From positions 1-6,770 of the forward strand of contig CAJPTT010000131.1 in assembly GCA_905373565.1 (NCBI GenBank): a stretch of 6,770 nucleotides of DNA, written 5' to 3'. Origin of the DNA: an uncultured Treponema sp. GTDB lineage: Bacteria > Spirochaetota > Spirochaetia > Treponematales > Treponemataceae. The notes below the pieces were generated by a model. The model saw nothing but the letters and a program-made list of their open reading frames with translations. It had not been told where the DNA came from and searched no databases. The translations under genes and the position numbers were made by a program. Each line of letters starts with the position of its first letter. Positions within the stretch are counted from its first letter, which is position 1. This document shows positions 5,945 through 6,770 of this stretch, piece by piece.

Positions 5945-6770
5945 TTACGCAAACCGTATAACTTGTTCATCCGCATCAACTGTTGCCTCAACGCCGAGCG
6001 GAATAATACACCGCGGTGTTGCGTGGCCGATATTAACGTTGTACACAATCGGTAAATCCGGTTTGTTGATTTCGCTGATTAAAAGGCGTTTGTAGTCTTC
6101 GTAATATACTTCGTCCATAGGCTTGCCGACAAGGATGCCGTTTATAACTTCAAAAATGCCGGTAGTGTTTAAGGCTTGTAACATCTTTTGATAGAGCTCT
6201 GGTTTTGTGCGCTCTTCGCTCGATTCCAAAAGCAGTATTTTACCATGCCAATCGTCAATGCTCGGGAAAAGATGATACCGGCGGCACAAAGCAGGGCTGT
6301 CATTATGGCGGGTGTTGTCAAACATATCATACATTGTTTCAATGCAGCCTCCGAGAATAGCGCCGGAGAATACGGAATTCCCTTGCAACAATTCAAATCC
6401 ATTGTTCCGGTGCCGCACTCTTTTTACACCGATCTGTGATTCATCAAATGCCGTACGCTCGCCATACCACATATCGCTCGGGCGGATTTCTTTTATTGTG
6501 CCGGTTGTAATCAATTCTTCAAAATACTTTTTTGAATACGGCAGTATTTCATCTTCAAGTTCGCAGATATCCGCCACAAACGACTGACCGTAAAAAGTGT
6601 TTACGCCGACATTATGCAGCATAAAATGATTCATCGTTGTATCGGAGAATCCGAGAAAAATCTTTTTGCTATGCTGTACCGCCTTTCGTAATTCACCGTG
6701 TTCAAATAAATACGGCAGCAGCTTGTATGTGTCCTCTCCGCCGATTGCGCACAGAATCATATCAATAGAC
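5945..6770 (-). CDS. S66 family LD-carboxypeptidase / MccF-like serine peptidase, 5' end outside window
   Basis: Serine peptidase of family S66, which includes cytoplasmic LD-carboxypeptidases that trim the terminal D-amino acid from murein tetrapeptides and MccF proteins that cleave microcin C-type peptide-nucleotides. The frame runs off the right edge. The first in-window Met (6760-6758) is internal, because it lies inside the family's conserved stretch leading to GGED and LLPYL, so roughly the first 60-70 residues are missing. Numbering from that Met, the nucleophile Ser39 lies in GFSDTT, the glycine pair G137-G138 in LGGCIE, the catalytic Glu179 in KILLLES, and the catalytic His246 in NIGHATPR; all three triad residues are present. 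The WHGKILLLES and GILVGKP motifs favour the MccF-like branch over classical LdcA, but the substrate cannot be decided from sequence. The gene ends with TAA at 5947-5945, 63 bases before the next start on the same strand. Confidence 0.9.
   Translation of the reverse strand, partial: SIDMILCAIGGEDTYKLLPYLFEHGELRKAVQHSKKIFLGFSDTTMNHFMLHNVGVNTFYGQSFVADICELEDEILPYSKKYFEELITTGTIKEIRPSDMWYGERTAFDESQIGVKRVRHRNNGFELLQGNSVFSGAILGGCIETMYDMFDNTRHNDSPALCRRYHLFPSIDDWHGKILLLESSEERTKPELYQKMLQALNTTGIFEVINGILVGKPMDEVYYEDYKRLLISEINKPDLPIVYNVNIGHATPRCIIPLGVEATVDADEQVIRFA

Overview
The window looks like a spirochaete chromosome segment, most likely an oral-type Treponema. This is inferred from the moderately AT-rich coding sequence, the protein flavour, and an intergenic patch of short palindromes of a kind I associate with Treponema intergenic DNA; no rRNA or other diagnostic marker is present. 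The five clear genes are all on the minus strand, so the layout is best read from right to left.

Right end (about 6770-4811): the 3' part of an S66 LD-carboxypeptidase/MccF-like serine peptidase gene, cut by the window edge, is followed after 63 bases by a gene for a secreted protein of the EreA/ChaN/TraB-type (GExH) superfamily. Its true start is at 5881, after a good ribosome binding site. Both look like chromosomal housekeeping or envelope functions.

Centre (4742-868): a defence operon. mcrB encodes a AAA+ GTPase-type motor with an unusual N-terminal domain and a long insert between Walker A and Walker B. It overlaps mcrC, a PD-(D/E)XK nuclease subunit, by 14 bases. mcrC is followed 10 bases later by a 283-residue membrane protein with a four-cysteine zinc-ribbon-like segment. 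The first two form a modified-DNA-dependent (type IV) restriction system. The third is unrecognised and, by position, a candidate accessory or effector protein.

Left part (1-863): a promoter and ribosome binding site on the plus strand precede a small gene (610-863) that appears broken by a single-base frameshift. Restoring one A in an A-run would give an 84-residue protein with one membrane segment. It converges on the end of the defence operon with only 4 bases between stop codons. Bases 1-600 hold no gene I can support. Bases 124-473 are a dense cluster of perfect inverted repeats, including a 14-bp stem with a 4-base loop, plus short direct repeats, and resemble a mosaic of small intergenic repeat elements.

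The most interesting points are the three-gene McrBC arrangement with its membrane zinc-ribbon partner, the non-classical N-terminal domain of McrB, and the palindrome cluster.
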